Shown: positions 52,430 through 61,514 of the stretch, piece after piece
Layout of the letters: each line of letters begins with the position of its first letter
How positions within the stretch are numbered: position 1 is the first letter of the stretch
NCBI GenBank assembly: GCA_027858855.1
Contig: JAQIBV010000018.1
Coordinates: 1-64,000 of the forward strand
Length of the DNA: 64,000 nucleotides
Origin: Spirochaetota bacterium
GTDB lineage: Bacteria; Spirochaetota; UBA4802; JAFGJZ01
Direction: 5' to 3'
The notes under the pieces: model-generated
The model's input: only the letters and a program-made list of their open reading frames with translations
The model's database searches: none
Told to the model about the DNA's origin: nothing
Made by a program: the position numbers and the translations under genes

Positions 52430-53140
52430 TCAGAAAGTTGTTACAGGTGTTACGGAAATGCGGGATGATATGTCGGTAGTGTATCGAATACAGTCGAAAA
52501 AGGATAGCCAGCGTATAATGCTGAAGTCGAAGAAAGAGATGAAAAGGAGTTCATTCCGATAATTAAGTTCAGTAGATAGCATGTAGTCAATGGCAACGCT
52601 GTCTACATAGAAGTTACGTTTCTTGCTGTTAAACAGAGACTGAATATGAGAGCGATGAGTCTGCATATGAGCTGCTATTGATGGCATCGAAGGGAAAAGA
52701 AGAGCCCATGAGCTCTTATTCCAGAATGTATCAAAGAGCCGATCGTTAAGACTTACGCCAAGATTTGTACGTGTATATTCTGCAATGTTGTATGAACAGT
52801 TTCTGTTTTGAATGATTCCAGCATTTTTAAGAAGAATTAATGTTTGTAGTATGTATATACGAAGAAAATCTGTTTCAATACCATGTTTTTTCCTAAAATA
52901 ATCAATATGCGACATAACACAGGAGTCAATAAATCTTTCATCAGTAACTCCATCGATGGAGCAGGAGGGATTTTTCTCGGCAATTTCCCAAAGGATTGTC
53001 TGTGCTAGCTCTGAAGCTGTTGTGTTAACAGTATCTGTAATGGCGACAGGAGAGGGGGCGTAGCGCGAAACAGGGCAGGATTTCAAACCAACTGTAGATA
53101 AATTCGGTGCTGGTTGTTTTTTATCTATTAGTAGTTGCAT
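52430..53140 (-). CDS. Hypothetical protein
   Basis: A 236-residue soluble protein of no recognised family. The N-terminus is Pro-rich with two Cys (KSCPVSRY, NPSCSIDG). The middle (FRKKHGIETDFLRIYILQTLILLKNAGIIQN) is helical and could include a winged-helix-like region. The C-terminus has aromatic-rich hydrophobic stretches (LLFISFFDFSIIRWLSFFD) that are not clear membrane spans. Divergent from radC with a hairpin between them. The frame has normal codon use, so it is probably real, possibly lineage-specific. Confidence 0.6.
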   Translation of the reverse strand: MQLLIDKKQPAPNLSTVGLKSCPVSRYAPSPVAITDTVNTTASELAQTILWEIAEKNPSCSIDGVTDERFIDSCVMSHIDYFRKKHGIETDFLRIYILQTLILLKNAGIIQNRNCSYNIAEYTRTNLGVSLNDRLFDTFWNKSSWALLFPSMPSIAAHMQTHRSHIQSLFNSKKRNFYVDSVAIDYMLSTELNYRNELLFISFFDFSIIRWLSFFDCIRYTTDISSRISVTPVTTF

Positions 53141-53180
53141 CCTTAGCGGGTTCCCCTTAAAAAAGTTAGATTAATTGGAA

Positions 53181-53204
53181 CAACATCTCTGTTCAGAGAT
53201 GTTG
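53181..53204. promoter_or_regulatory. Perfect hairpin between divergent genes upstream of radC
   Basis: CAACATCTCT and AGAGATGTTG flank GTTC. It lies 41 bases from the minus-strand start and 108 bases from radC. It may be an operator, or a terminator for a short transcript on the plus strand (T-rich downstream). Confidence 0.45.
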
Positions 53205-53311
53205 ATTTGTTTTTTCGTTTCACTCAATAAGATACATATCTATGAAAATTAATTTGACGTCAATAACAAAAAAAATTTTTAAAAAAATAATTTTATTACG
53301 TTATATATAGT

Positions 53312-53977
53312 ATGAATGTAAAAGAGATTTATCCAATACAGAAGTGCATTAATGGACATAATGTCCGGGATCTTTCGGATGTAGAGCTCCTTTCGATCGC
53401 AATTGGCGCTGGATGCAAGGGGGAGTCTGTATACTCCCTCGCATCCAGGATTTATTATGATTTATCAGGCTTGCGGGGCATTTATAGTGCCGGAGTTCAC
53501 AAACTCTCGCAAATTAGGGGTATCGGCGAGACTAAATCGATACGAATTCTTTCTGCTTTAGAGATGGGGAGGCGTATTGTCTCCAGGGAGATATCTTCGT
53601 TTGAAGTTAATAATCCGGAAAAGGTCTGGCGATGTGTTCTGTCTGATATTACTGGAATTGGTCATGAGATATTCATAGTAATCGTGTTGAATAGCAAGAA
53701 TCGTGTTCTTCGTAAGAGTATAGTCAGTAGCGGAACAGTTTCCGAGACTCTTGTGCATCCTCGTGAGGTATTTAGGATGGCCATAACGGAAAACGGATCG
53801 TCTATAATAATTTGCCACAATCATCCTTCCGGTAATACAGAGCCATCGCAAAATGACATCAATATTACCGATCGACTGCTCGAGGCGTCGAGGATTATCG
53901 GAATCGAGTTACTAGATCACCTTATAGTAACCGAGAAAGGTTTTTACAGTTTGAGAGAGGGGGGCTATTTTGGATGA
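53312..53977 (+). CDS. radC: RadC-family JAB/MPN protein
   Basis: A 221-residue protein with an N-terminal helix-hairpin-helix region (LSQIRGIGETKSIRIL) and a C-terminal JAB1/MPN-like metalloprotease-type domain. The metal motif is visible as CHNHPSGNTEPSQNDI near residue 170, with an upstream Glu. RadC proteins are widespread; despite the name, a direct DNA-repair role is not established. A long hairpin follows its stop. Confidence 0.92.
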   Translation: MNVKEIYPIQKCINGHNVRDLSDVELLSIAIGAGCKGESVYSLASRIYYDLSGLRGIYSAGVHKLSQIRGIGETKSIRILSALEMGRRIVSREISSFEVNNPEKVWRCVLSDITGIGHEIFIVIVLNSKNRVLRKSIVSSGTVSETLVHPREVFRMAITENGSSIIICHNHPSGNTEPSQNDINITDRLLEASRIIGIELLDHLIVTEKGFYSLREGGYFG

Positions 53978-54011
53978 ATTATAGGGAGGCGTAAGCGCCA
54001 CCCTATAATTC
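53976..54011. terminator. Hairpin between convergent radC and lysA
   Basis: Arms GAATTATAGGG and CCCTATAATTC plus an inner GGCG/CGCC stem after a mismatch. It covers the end of both genes, including the lysA stop. The T-run is weak, so efficiency is uncertain, but position and symmetry suit a bidirectional terminator. Confidence 0.65.
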
Positions 54012-55247
54012 TATGTCCAGTGTAGCAAAGTAGTCCTCGAGTGTCTCTGCACGCCTTATAAGCTGAGCACTCTTATCTGCTTTCAAAAGTAGTTCGGCAG
54101 ATCGGAGTTTCCCGTTGTAGTTAAAACCCATGGCGTGTCCATGAGCTCCTGTATCGTGAATGACGATGATGTCGCCCGAATTTATACCGGGAAGGGATCG
54201 TCCGATAGCGAATTTGTCATTGTTTTCACAAAGAGAGCCTGCAACGTCATAGATAATATCATGCGGCGAGTTCTCCCTGCCCATTACTGTTATGTGATGG
54301 TAAGCTCCGTATAATGCTGGCCTCATCAGATTGGCCATGCAGGCGTCGACACCAATATAGTTTTTATAAATTTCTTTTTTGTGAAGAGCTCGTGTAACGA
54401 GATAACCGTAAGGGCCTGTAATCATTCGTCCGTTTTCCATGAACAATTTAACGGGTTTAAGATTGTTATCTTCTATTAGCTTGTTGTATTGTTTGCTGAT
54501 CTCATCAGCAATATAGTTCAGGTCTACCGGTTTATCATCGGGTCGGTAGGGTATTCCAATACCTCCGCCAATATTGACAAATTCCATGTCGATATTCAGT
54601 TCCTTTTTAATTTCAACGCATAACTCAAAAAGCATTCGGGCTGTTTCAACGAAAAAGGACTCAGTCAGCTCATTTGATGCTATCATTGTATGCAGACCGA
54701 AGCGTGTGACTCCTTTTTCTTTTAAAATACTATATCCCTCAAACAGTTGCTTTCTTGTGAAACCATATTTAGATTCTTCAGGAGAACCGATTATTGTATT
54801 TCCTTCACGAAGCGGGCCGGGGTTATATCTGAAGCTTAAAAGATCAGGAAGAGAGGCATGTTCTTCCAGAAAGGAAATGTGGGTAATGTCATCAAGATTG
54901 ATGATGGCTCCCAGTTCAATGGCTCTGCGATATTCGTCGGCTGGGGTATTGTTTGATGAGAACATAATCTCTTCGCCTGTAATACCGGATTTTTCTGCAA
55001 GAATTAATTCCGGTAGCGAGCTACAGTCGGCTCCGAAACCGGAATCCTTCAGCAGAGACAGAATATGGTTGTTCGGGGTTGCTTTTACTGCAAAGTACTC
55101 TTTAAAACCATGCATAGAGCCAAAGGTTCTGGTAAGGTTCTCAGCATTATTTTTTATAGCCTCTTCGTCGTACAGGTGAAACGGAGTAGGGTACTTTTCG
55201 ATAATTTTTTCGATTTCATTTTTAGTAAATGGAACAGATTTAATCAT
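54003..55247 (-). CDS. lysA: Diaminopimelate decarboxylase-family PLP enzyme
   Basis: A 414-residue alanine-racemase-fold decarboxylase. The PLP lysine is Lys55 (YFAVKATPN). The glycine-rich phosphate loop is VNIGGGIGIPYRP near 225, and the second-subunit segment VGVDACMANLMRPALYGAYH and later CENNDKFA contain the substrate-site Cys and Glu. It converts meso-diaminopimelate to L-lysine. It is the last gene of an ileS-lspA-lysA operon. Related decarboxylases with other substrates (for example carboxynorspermidine) look less likely. Confidence 0.88.
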   Translation of the reverse strand: MIKSVPFTKNEIEKIIEKYPTPFHLYDEEAIKNNAENLTRTFGSMHGFKEYFAVKATPNNHILSLLKDSGFGADCSSLPELILAEKSGITGEEIMFSSNNTPADEYRRAIELGAIINLDDITHISFLEEHASLPDLLSFRYNPGPLREGNTIIGSPEESKYGFTRKQLFEGYSILKEKGVTRFGLHTMIASNELTESFFVETARMLFELCVEIKKELNIDMEFVNIGGGIGIPYRPDDKPVDLNYIADEISKQYNKLIEDNNLKPVKLFMENGRMITGPYGYLVTRALHKKEIYKNYIGVDACMANLMRPALYGAYHHITVMGRENSPHDIIYDVAGSLCENNDKFAIGRSLPGINSGDIIVIHDTGAHGHAMGFNYNGKLRSAELLLKADKSAQLIRRAETLEDYFATLDIEL

Positions 55248-55275
55248 TGGATATTTCCTTTTCGGTTTACAGATT

Positions 55276-55767
55276 TTAATTTGCTTTTTGCTTTTTTTCG
55301 TTCATCCAGAAGAAAGTTGCCAGTCCAATGGCACCGCATACAATGCACATATCCGCAATGTTAAAGGCGGGCCACATGAAAACATCTTCGACTCCTATAT
55401 AGATGAAGTCAACGACTCCCGGTTTGCCAAGTATACGGTCGGTAATATTGCCTATTGCTCCTGAAAATACCAGAGCCATCATGATGGAAAAAAAGGTGCT
55501 CGAGACCCTATTATAAACAGTTTCATAAAGGTAATAACCCATCAGTATTATAAAAACCACAACGGAAAGAGTCAGAAAAACATACTGATGTCCCTGGCCA
55601 ATGCCAAATACTCCCCCCCGGTTGTAAATCTTGATGATTTGAAAAAAACCACCTAAATAACGGATGCGTTCACCCTCTTCAAAATGCAGATCAATGAAAT
55701 ACTTGGTAACAAAATCAAGAACAAACATCAAGCTGAAAAGAGCTCCCGCATAAATATGTTTTTTCAT
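55276..55767 (-). CDS. lspA: Lipoprotein signal peptidase (signal peptidase II)
   Basis: A 163-residue inner-membrane aspartic protease with four membrane spans. It cleaves prolipoprotein signal peptides before the lipidated Cys. The catalytic Asp residues lie in GAIGNITDRIL and WPAFNIADMCIV. It would process the several lipoproteins seen in this window. The ileS-lspA order is a common bacterial arrangement. Confidence 0.96.
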   Translation of the reverse strand: MKKHIYAGALFSLMFVLDFVTKYFIDLHFEEGERIRYLGGFFQIIKIYNRGGVFGIGQGHQYVFLTLSVVVFIILMGYYLYETVYNRVSSTFFSIMMALVFSGAIGNITDRILGKPGVVDFIYIGVEDVFMWPAFNIADMCIVCGAIGLATFFWMNEKKQKAN

Positions 55768-55813
55768 ATGACTTTTTTCTCCGGTTATTGAAATTCTCTC
55801 AAAATTTTTCTAT

Positions 55814-58585
55814 TTAAACGATTCCTTTCACAGCAGAGGCACATCTGTCACACAATTCTGGATGTTCAGCGTCACTTCCTAAATTTTCAAAGTAGTTCCA
55901 GCAACGAACACATTTTTCACCATTAAATTGAGTTATTGCGATTTTCAAGTTATCCATTTCATAGAAGGTGTCATTCGCTTCTGTAGTAATCGTAACCTGA
56001 GCAACTTGTAAAAAGCTTTTTAATTCGTCAGATTTTTGAGCAATTGTGTTATAATCACTTTTTTCTGAAAGATATATTTCTACCGCAGCTTCCTGTGACT
56101 TAGCTATAATTTTTTCGTTGCGAGCTCGTTCAAGCGCTTTTAGCATCTCTTTTTTGATAGAAACAATTACACCAAAGTTTTTTTCAATCTCTTTGTTGTT
56201 GAACTCTTCTGGAACCTCACGGTAGGTGTGAGTATGAACACTGCCCTCGTTATTTACGAAAGTCCAGATCTCTTCAGATGTAAAGGCAAGGATTGGCGCA
56301 ATTAGTGTAATTAATGTTTTAAATATCTCATTAATCGCAGTCTGTGTCGATCGTCTTTTCTTGGAGTCTCGAGCTTCGATGTAGAGAATGTCTTTTGAAA
56401 CATCAAAATACAGCGAAGAGAGCTCTACAGCACAGAAGTTCAGAATTCTTCGGTATACAAGGTGAAACTCGAATTTTTCATAAGAGGCAATTGTCTGATT
56501 AAAGAGCTGATACAGTTTAAGAAGAATCCATTTGTCCATATCGGCCAGCTCGTTGTAAGGTACTGTATCTTTGTTCTCATCAAAGTCTGAAAGATTTCCA
56601 ATCAGAAATTTGAATGAGTTGCGGATTTTACGATACGAATCGGCAACCTGTTTGAGCATGTCATGACCGATTTTGAGATCGTTGCGATAGTCTTCAGATG
56701 TAACCCAGAGACGCAGAATGTCGGCGCCATATTTTTTGATAATATCTTCTGGAGGTATAACATTACCTACCGATTTACTCATCGCCTTGCCTTTTTCATC
56801 AAGAATGAATCCATGTGTAAGGACCGTGTTGTATGGGGCACGTCCTTTAAGCGCCAGTGCCGGCCATAGTGATGATTGAAACCATCCTCTATGTTGATCG
56901 CTTCCCTCGAGGTAGAGATCAGCTGGCCATCTTAAACCTTCACGATATGGACTTTCGAGAACTGCAAAATGAGATACACCGGAGTCAAACCAGACATCCA
57001 GAATGTCGTTCTCTTTGGTAAAAGATTCGGAACCGCATTCGCAACGGGTATTTTCGGGAATCAGTTCGATTATGTCTTTTGTGTACCAGATGTCAATTCC
57101 TTCCTGACGGGCAAGTTTAGAGAAGTGTTTCAATGATGCGGTATTAGTCATGTTTTTGCCACATTGTGTACATGCGAACGATGGAATTGGAACGCCCCAC
57201 GATCGCTGCCGTGACAGACACCAATCTGGGCGCTGTTCAACCATTGAACGAAAGCGGGACTCTCCCCAGGATGGAACCCACTGGGTCTCCTGAACTACCT
57301 GAAGAGCTTTTTTGCGAAGATCATGAATGTCAATACCCATGAACCACTGTTCGGTTGCCCTGAAAATCAATGGTTTTTTGCAACGCCAGCAGTGAGGGTA
57401 TGAGTGTTCGATCTGGTTTTGACTAATAAGTGTATTGTTTCCCTTAATAATTTCAAGAACCTTATCATTAGCATCCCAAACGAGAACGCCCTTCATGTCT
57501 GAGTACTCGTCGGTAAAACGGCCCTGGTGGTCTACCGGACAGAAGACGTCAAGTCCATGCTGTAATCCAACTATATAGTCTTCCGCGCCGTGTCCCGGAG
57601 CAGTATGCACAATGCCTGTTCCCTGCTCGAGTGTAACATGATGGCCGAATATTATCTTTGATTCACGTTCGATAAAGGGGTGTTGTACCGATAGCTCTTC
57701 TATCTGAGAACGATTTATGGGGAAGTGTGCCTCTGACTTCAGTTCGGTGACCGCCTCAAACTGCTCAATTAGACCGTCCGCTAGCAGAAGATACTCTGAA
57801 CCGAATTTATAGATAGAGTAGGGAAAATCTGGGTGAAAACAGACTGCAAGGTTTGCCGGCAGAGTCCATGGGGTTGTGGTCCAGATTACGACATGGCAGT
57901 TCGATGTATCAACTCCATCAAGCTTGAGAGTGGAGGGCGAGATTTTGAATTTTACGAAGATGGACTGAGAGGTGTGCATCTCATATTCTACTTCCGCCTC
58001 TGCGAGCGCAGTTTCACAACTTGGGCACCAGTATATTGGTTTTTTACCTTTGAATACATATCCCTTCTCGAATAATTCTGCGAATTTTTCAGTTATTGTT
58101 GCCTCGTAGTCTTTTGTCATGGTTTTATAGGGATTTTTGTAGTCAGCAAAAATACCAAGTCTTTTAAATTCGTCACGCTGAATGTTGATGAAACCTGTCG
58201 CATAATCACGACATAAGTTTCGAATATCGATTTTTTCCATTTCACGCGATTTATTACCAAGTTTTTGTGTTACTTTCAGTTCAATTGGTAGGCCATGACA
58301 GTCCCATCCCGGTATATAGGGAGTCTTGAATCCCATCATGGATTTATGTTTAAGAATTACATCTTTCAGAATTTTGTTTAAAGCATGCCCCATGTGAATA
58401 TGGCCGTTTGCGTATGGAGGTCCGTCATGAAGTATATAGAGCTTATCATCAGACCGTTCAGAAAGAATTTTGGCGTATATACCCTCTTTTTCCCATCTTT
58501 TAAGAATTTCCGGTTCACGCTGTGGAAGATTTGCTCGCATTGGGAAGTCGGTTTCTGGTAAATTGACGGTTTTTGAATAGTCCAT
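55814..58585 (-). CDS. ileS: Isoleucyl-tRNA synthetase
   Basis: A 923-residue class I synthetase. The HIGH motif is NGHIHMGHALNK, the editing domain has the TTTPWTLPAN segment, and KMSKS is KAMSKSVGN near residue 600. The C-terminal zinc-binding region is CVRCW and LCDRC. Length and C-terminal zinc finger fit the standard bacterial (mupirocin-sensitive type) enzyme. It starts an operon with lspA and lysA; no T-box is apparent in the 270-bp upstream region. Confidence 0.96.
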   Translation of the reverse strand: MDYSKTVNLPETDFPMRANLPQREPEILKRWEKEGIYAKILSERSDDKLYILHDGPPYANGHIHMGHALNKILKDVILKHKSMMGFKTPYIPGWDCHGLPIELKVTQKLGNKSREMEKIDIRNLCRDYATGFINIQRDEFKRLGIFADYKNPYKTMTKDYEATITEKFAELFEKGYVFKGKKPIYWCPSCETALAEAEVEYEMHTSQSIFVKFKISPSTLKLDGVDTSNCHVVIWTTTPWTLPANLAVCFHPDFPYSIYKFGSEYLLLADGLIEQFEAVTELKSEAHFPINRSQIEELSVQHPFIERESKIIFGHHVTLEQGTGIVHTAPGHGAEDYIVGLQHGLDVFCPVDHQGRFTDEYSDMKGVLVWDANDKVLEIIKGNNTLISQNQIEHSYPHCWRCKKPLIFRATEQWFMGIDIHDLRKKALQVVQETQWVPSWGESRFRSMVEQRPDWCLSRQRSWGVPIPSFACTQCGKNMTNTASLKHFSKLARQEGIDIWYTKDIIELIPENTRCECGSESFTKENDILDVWFDSGVSHFAVLESPYREGLRWPADLYLEGSDQHRGWFQSSLWPALALKGRAPYNTVLTHGFILDEKGKAMSKSVGNVIPPEDIIKKYGADILRLWVTSEDYRNDLKIGHDMLKQVADSYRKIRNSFKFLIGNLSDFDENKDTVPYNELADMDKWILLKLYQLFNQTIASYEKFEFHLVYRRILNFCAVELSSLYFDVSKDILYIEARDSKKRRSTQTAINEIFKTLITLIAPILAFTSEEIWTFVNNEGSVHTHTYREVPEEFNNKEIEKNFGVIVSIKKEMLKALERARNEKIIAKSQEAAVEIYLSEKSDYNTIAQKSDELKSFLQVAQVTITTEANDTFYEMDNLKIAITQFNGEKCVRCWNYFENLGSDAEHPELCDRCASAVKGIV

Positions 58586-58688
58586 GAAGGCCTCACTTTG
58601 TATTTAAGTTTGAATTAAAAAATTTTCTACATGGGTTTTTTGTCAACCAGTTTTTAAATAGTTCACAAATAGCCTGAATTCAGGTGAA

Positions 58689-58702
58689 TTCGAAGAATTA
58701 CC
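58689..58702 (-). repeat. TTCGAA-family repeat end, minus strand
   Basis: On the minus strand GGTAATTCTTCGAA matches 14 bases of copy A (3883-3896). Only this end is preserved. It lies in the 273-bp region between divergent ileS and the SpoU methyltransferase gene. Confidence 0.4.
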
Positions 58703-58858
58703 ATGCAGAAATGAATTAACACCGTACGGATGTTTTATTGACAACTATTCTGTAAGTGGTGTTTACTGTAAATTAGTAATTCATATTCTTTCAGGACGCC
58801 CTCTACCTGATATTCTATTAGTTTGCAGGTAATTATCAAATTGGTGGTTTTATAATAA

Positions 58859-59389
58859 ATGAGAAAGTTGTATCATGATGAAATATTAAATCTTCAACAG
58901 ATTCAATGTGAAAAGAAGAGGCGTTTTCCTGTTTCGGCAATCCTTGAAAACATCAGAAGCCTGTATAATGTTGGTTCGATGTTCAGAACGGCCGATGGTG
59001 CAGGATTACAAAAGCTCTATCTCTGTGGATATACAGCTTCGCCTCCACGCCCTGAAATTGAGAAAAGTGCGCTTGGTAGCACGCAAAATGTTTCATGGGA
59101 GCGGTTTGAAGAGACCTTGACATTGATTCGTTATTTGAAAAGTCAAGGCGAGCAGATTGTGGTTTTTGAACATTGTGAAAATTCAAAACCATACAATCAG
59201 ATAGAGTATCACTCTCCATGTACTCTGGTTTTTGGAAACGAAGTTAACGGTGTTTCTGCTGAAGTTTGTGCTCTTGCTGATGAAATAGTGTTAATACCGA
59301 TGTATGGGATAAAGCAGTCATTAAATGTTTCGGTCTCTTTCGGAATTGGCGTATATAATGCGACAGCACTTCTAAATCGAGGGGAATAA
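58859..59389 (+). CDS. SpoU/TrmH-family RNA methyltransferase
   Basis: A 176-residue SPOUT methyltransferase that 2'-O-methylates ribose in tRNA or rRNA using SAM. Motif 1 is LENIRSLYNVGSMFRTADGAG near residue 29, motif 2 LVFGNEVNGVS, and motif 3 IPMYGIKQSLNVSVSFGIGVYN. There is no extra RNA-binding domain, as in TrmL/TrmH-short types. The target RNA cannot be predicted. It is a single gene. Confidence 0.92.
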   Translation: MRKLYHDEILNLQQIQCEKKRRFPVSAILENIRSLYNVGSMFRTADGAGLQKLYLCGYTASPPRPEIEKSALGSTQNVSWERFEETLTLIRYLKSQGEQIVVFEHCENSKPYNQIEYHSPCTLVFGNEVNGVSAEVCALADEIVLIPMYGIKQSLNVSVSFGIGVYNATALLNRGE

Positions 59390-59417
59390 TCGATATTCAG
59401 TAAAGCATATCCCTGAA

Positions 59418-59978
59418 TCAGAAAACTGTGGTACCGTCATGTTTGATGTGGAATTCAGTTTTACATCCGGGGCAAATGTAGTCCCCCGGTCGGTAGACCC
59501 TGACTAATGCTCCACACGAAGAGCATTCAATTACTAGTGGAGATGCAAAGTCGGTTGCTGATTCACCTGTAATCTCGATACGTGATTCGTCAATTCCGGC
59601 TGTATCCTCAGCGGAAAAGGCGGCCGGCGAAGTATGCGGAAACATGCTGTTTTTTATTGCGTCTACGGCATCTGTTTTATTAGGATAAATTGCTAAAAAT
59701 CGGGTTATCTTTAAAACAGAAAAGAGTGAGCCTATCTCTTTGTTGACCTGGACTAGAGCCAGAACACCTCCTGCCTCTTTAATTTTGCCAGTCCATGAAA
59801 GCAGAAAGCTGATTCCTCCGGATGTGACAAAATCAAGGTTGCTGCATTCCAGAATAATCTGATTCTTTCCGCTACTCAATAACGATGTCAGGTTGGCTTC
59901 AAGAGCAACGGCAGTCTCGCCGTTCAGTTTACCTTCAATATCAATAACAATTACATGTGCACTTGCTGGTTGGTTCAT
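59418..59978 (-). CDS. STAS domain protein with C-terminal zinc ribbon
   Basis: About 186 residues from the ATG at 59978, which fits the domain start (HVIVIDIEGKLNGE). Residues 5-110 are a STAS anti-sigma-antagonist domain with LDFVTSGGISFLLSW at the usual phosphorylation site. The C-terminus has a zinc ribbon (CSSCGA and CPGCKTEF). The combination is unusual. It begins four bases after a membrane sensor-like gene, suggesting that the two form a signalling pair. Confidence 0.83.
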   Translation of the reverse strand: MNQPASAHVIVIDIEGKLNGETAVALEANLTSLLSSGKNQIILECSNLDFVTSGGISFLLSWTGKIKEAGGVLALVQVNKEIGSLFSVLKITRFLAIYPNKTDAVDAIKNSMFPHTSPAAFSAEDTAGIDESRIEITGESATDFASPLVIECSSCGALVRVYRPGDYICPGCKTEFHIKHDGTTVF

Positions 59979-59982
59979 TGTG

Positions 59983-60864
59983 TCAGCTTCCTCTTTTTTT
60001 AATTGGAATTGCGTCAAGAATAACAGGTTGTACTGAACTCTGTTGTGTTTGGAATACGGGTTCGCGGTATGAAGCTGGTTTTGCAACGGTGAGTTCCGGA
60101 TGAAGAGCAGATTCACGTACGATGTCTGCGGAACTGCTTGTTAAAGCTGGCTGCTTGCCCCTCAATACAATAAAGAGAATTGTTGCAAGAAGCGTATTGA
60201 TGAGAAACGACATTCCGAAAATAATGTATCTGATATTTGATAGTTTTCGTAGCTGTTCCTTGATATGTGTGTAAACCCCTTTTTTTGTGGAAATAATGGA
60301 GATAACACCTTCCCCCCTGTCTGAGCTTTGGAATCTTCTGCTTAATAGTGTTCCATTCTTGTCGATATCATGAGTCGTATAGTGCTTTAACTTGCGAAGC
60401 TCGTTATCAGAAAAAGGCGGTTTGTAATCTACAATATAATAGTCAGATTGAAATGTAGAATTAAGGTTGATCTTTAAAGGGTGAAGAATCAGGTCAAGAT
60501 TGTAGGCAAACTCATCGGCTGCTATATTACCTGAAAGCCTTTCAGATTCAGTTTTGCTTGAGTGGCCAATTAGAGTGCCATTTTTCAATACGATAAAAGA
60601 GTATTTTGCCTGTGATGGCGCTTTTCCCAGGAGTGACTCGGCTTTTTTTTGAATTTCTGCAAATGAACGTCTGTTGACTGCGCTATAAACAGAATTTATA
60701 AAGTTTTCTGTATCAATTGAGTTTTGTCTTTCCAACGTATCGAGGGCAAGTCGCAAAGAGTTCAAACTATTAAGTTCGTAAATTTTATAAACCGCAAATC
60801 CGCTGATTAAAAACAGCGTGGTTGAAGCTAATAACGAAATAAGAATTGCCTTTGATTTCTGCAT
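59983..60864 (-). CDS. Membrane sensor-like protein, partner of the STAS protein
   Basis: A 293-residue protein with two membrane segments (AILISLLASTTLFLISGFAVY near 6-26 and YIIFGMSFLINTLLATILFIVL near 213-234) enclosing a periplasmic domain of about 185 residues. That domain (KYSFIVLKNGTLIGHSS) recalls a dCACHE/PAS-like extracytoplasmic sensor. The cytoplasmic tail of about 55 residues is Pro/Ser-rich with no output domain. The downstream STAS protein may be its output. No kinase is visible. Confidence 0.68.
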   Translation of the reverse strand: MQKSKAILISLLASTTLFLISGFAVYKIYELNSLNSLRLALDTLERQNSIDTENFINSVYSAVNRRSFAEIQKKAESLLGKAPSQAKYSFIVLKNGTLIGHSSKTESERLSGNIAADEFAYNLDLILHPLKINLNSTFQSDYYIVDYKPPFSDNELRKLKHYTTHDIDKNGTLLSRRFQSSDRGEGVISIISTKKGVYTHIKEQLRKLSNIRYIIFGMSFLINTLLATILFIVLRGKQPALTSSSADIVRESALHPELTVAKPASYREPVFQTQQSSVQPVILDAIPIKKRGS

Positions 60865-60995
60865 AATTTCATTCTTTTATAAAATATTCCGGTATTTCTG
60901 ATTATTTTGCAGAGCCCGGTACAGTGCTGTTATAAGTATCGTCTTACTGCATAATGAACACAATAACTTTTCGAAGAAAAGTGCATTAACCTTCC

Positions 60996-61514
60996 TCAAA
61001 TAAATGAAGAAAATTTCTCAGCTTTTGTGTCTGTATTATAATAAAATTGTGAATTTTGGCGATCGAAACTTACACCAATAGTTTTGTAAAAATGGCGGAT
61101 AGTTGTTATAGAGGATGAGAAGATGGCTGAATAAAATGATCCTGCACTCAAAAAAAGTACTCCATGTCGTAAAGGGTCATTAGCTACCTGTTTCCAGAAA
61201 AGGGGTTGGCATCGATCAATAAGAGCCTTCAATTGCGAGGGTAGGGAGCTGAAGTAGACAGGGGCGCTTGTTAAAATAAGTGAACTTGTTGTTAACAGCG
61301 TGTAGAGTTTTTGCATATCGTCTTTGATGACGCAGCTACCTGTTTTTTTACAGCTATTACAGCCGGTGCAGGGGAGGATTGAGTAGTCTTTAATGAAGCA
61401 ATAGGTTACATCGTTCAATTGGTGCTTTTTGATATAGTTTTCGAGAAGAGAGCCCGAAAAGGACTCTCTTCTCGGGCTTCCATATAGCGCAAGAACTCTA
61501 CTGTTCTGAGTCAT
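60996..61514 (-). CDS. NAD(P)H-dependent flavin reductase, flavodoxin-like
   Basis: A 172-residue protein of the NADPH-dependent FMN reductase type. The FMN phosphate loop is [15 protein letters not shown] at the N-terminus, and [18 protein letters not shown] near residue 50 is the Cys-rich loop of iron-sulfur flavoproteins; here three Cys are close together. [20 protein letters not shown] follows. The protein is probably FMN-binding and perhaps carries a [4Fe-4S] cluster. It overlaps the PIN/TRAM gene by 17 bases. Confidence 0.85.
   Translation of the reverse strand: MTQNSRVLALYGSPRRESFSGSLLENYIKKHQLNDVTYCFIKDYSILPCTGCNSCKKTGSCVIKDDMQKLYTLLTTSSLILTSAPVYFSSLPSQLKALIDRCQPLFWKQVANDPLRHGVLFLSAGSFYSAIFSSSITTIRHFYKTIGVSFDRQNSQFYYNTDTKAEKFSSFI

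Noticed and set aside
58586-58858. T-box leader upstream of ileS
   Set aside because: No T-box core TGGNACCGCG or antiterminator/terminator pair could be found on the minus strand.
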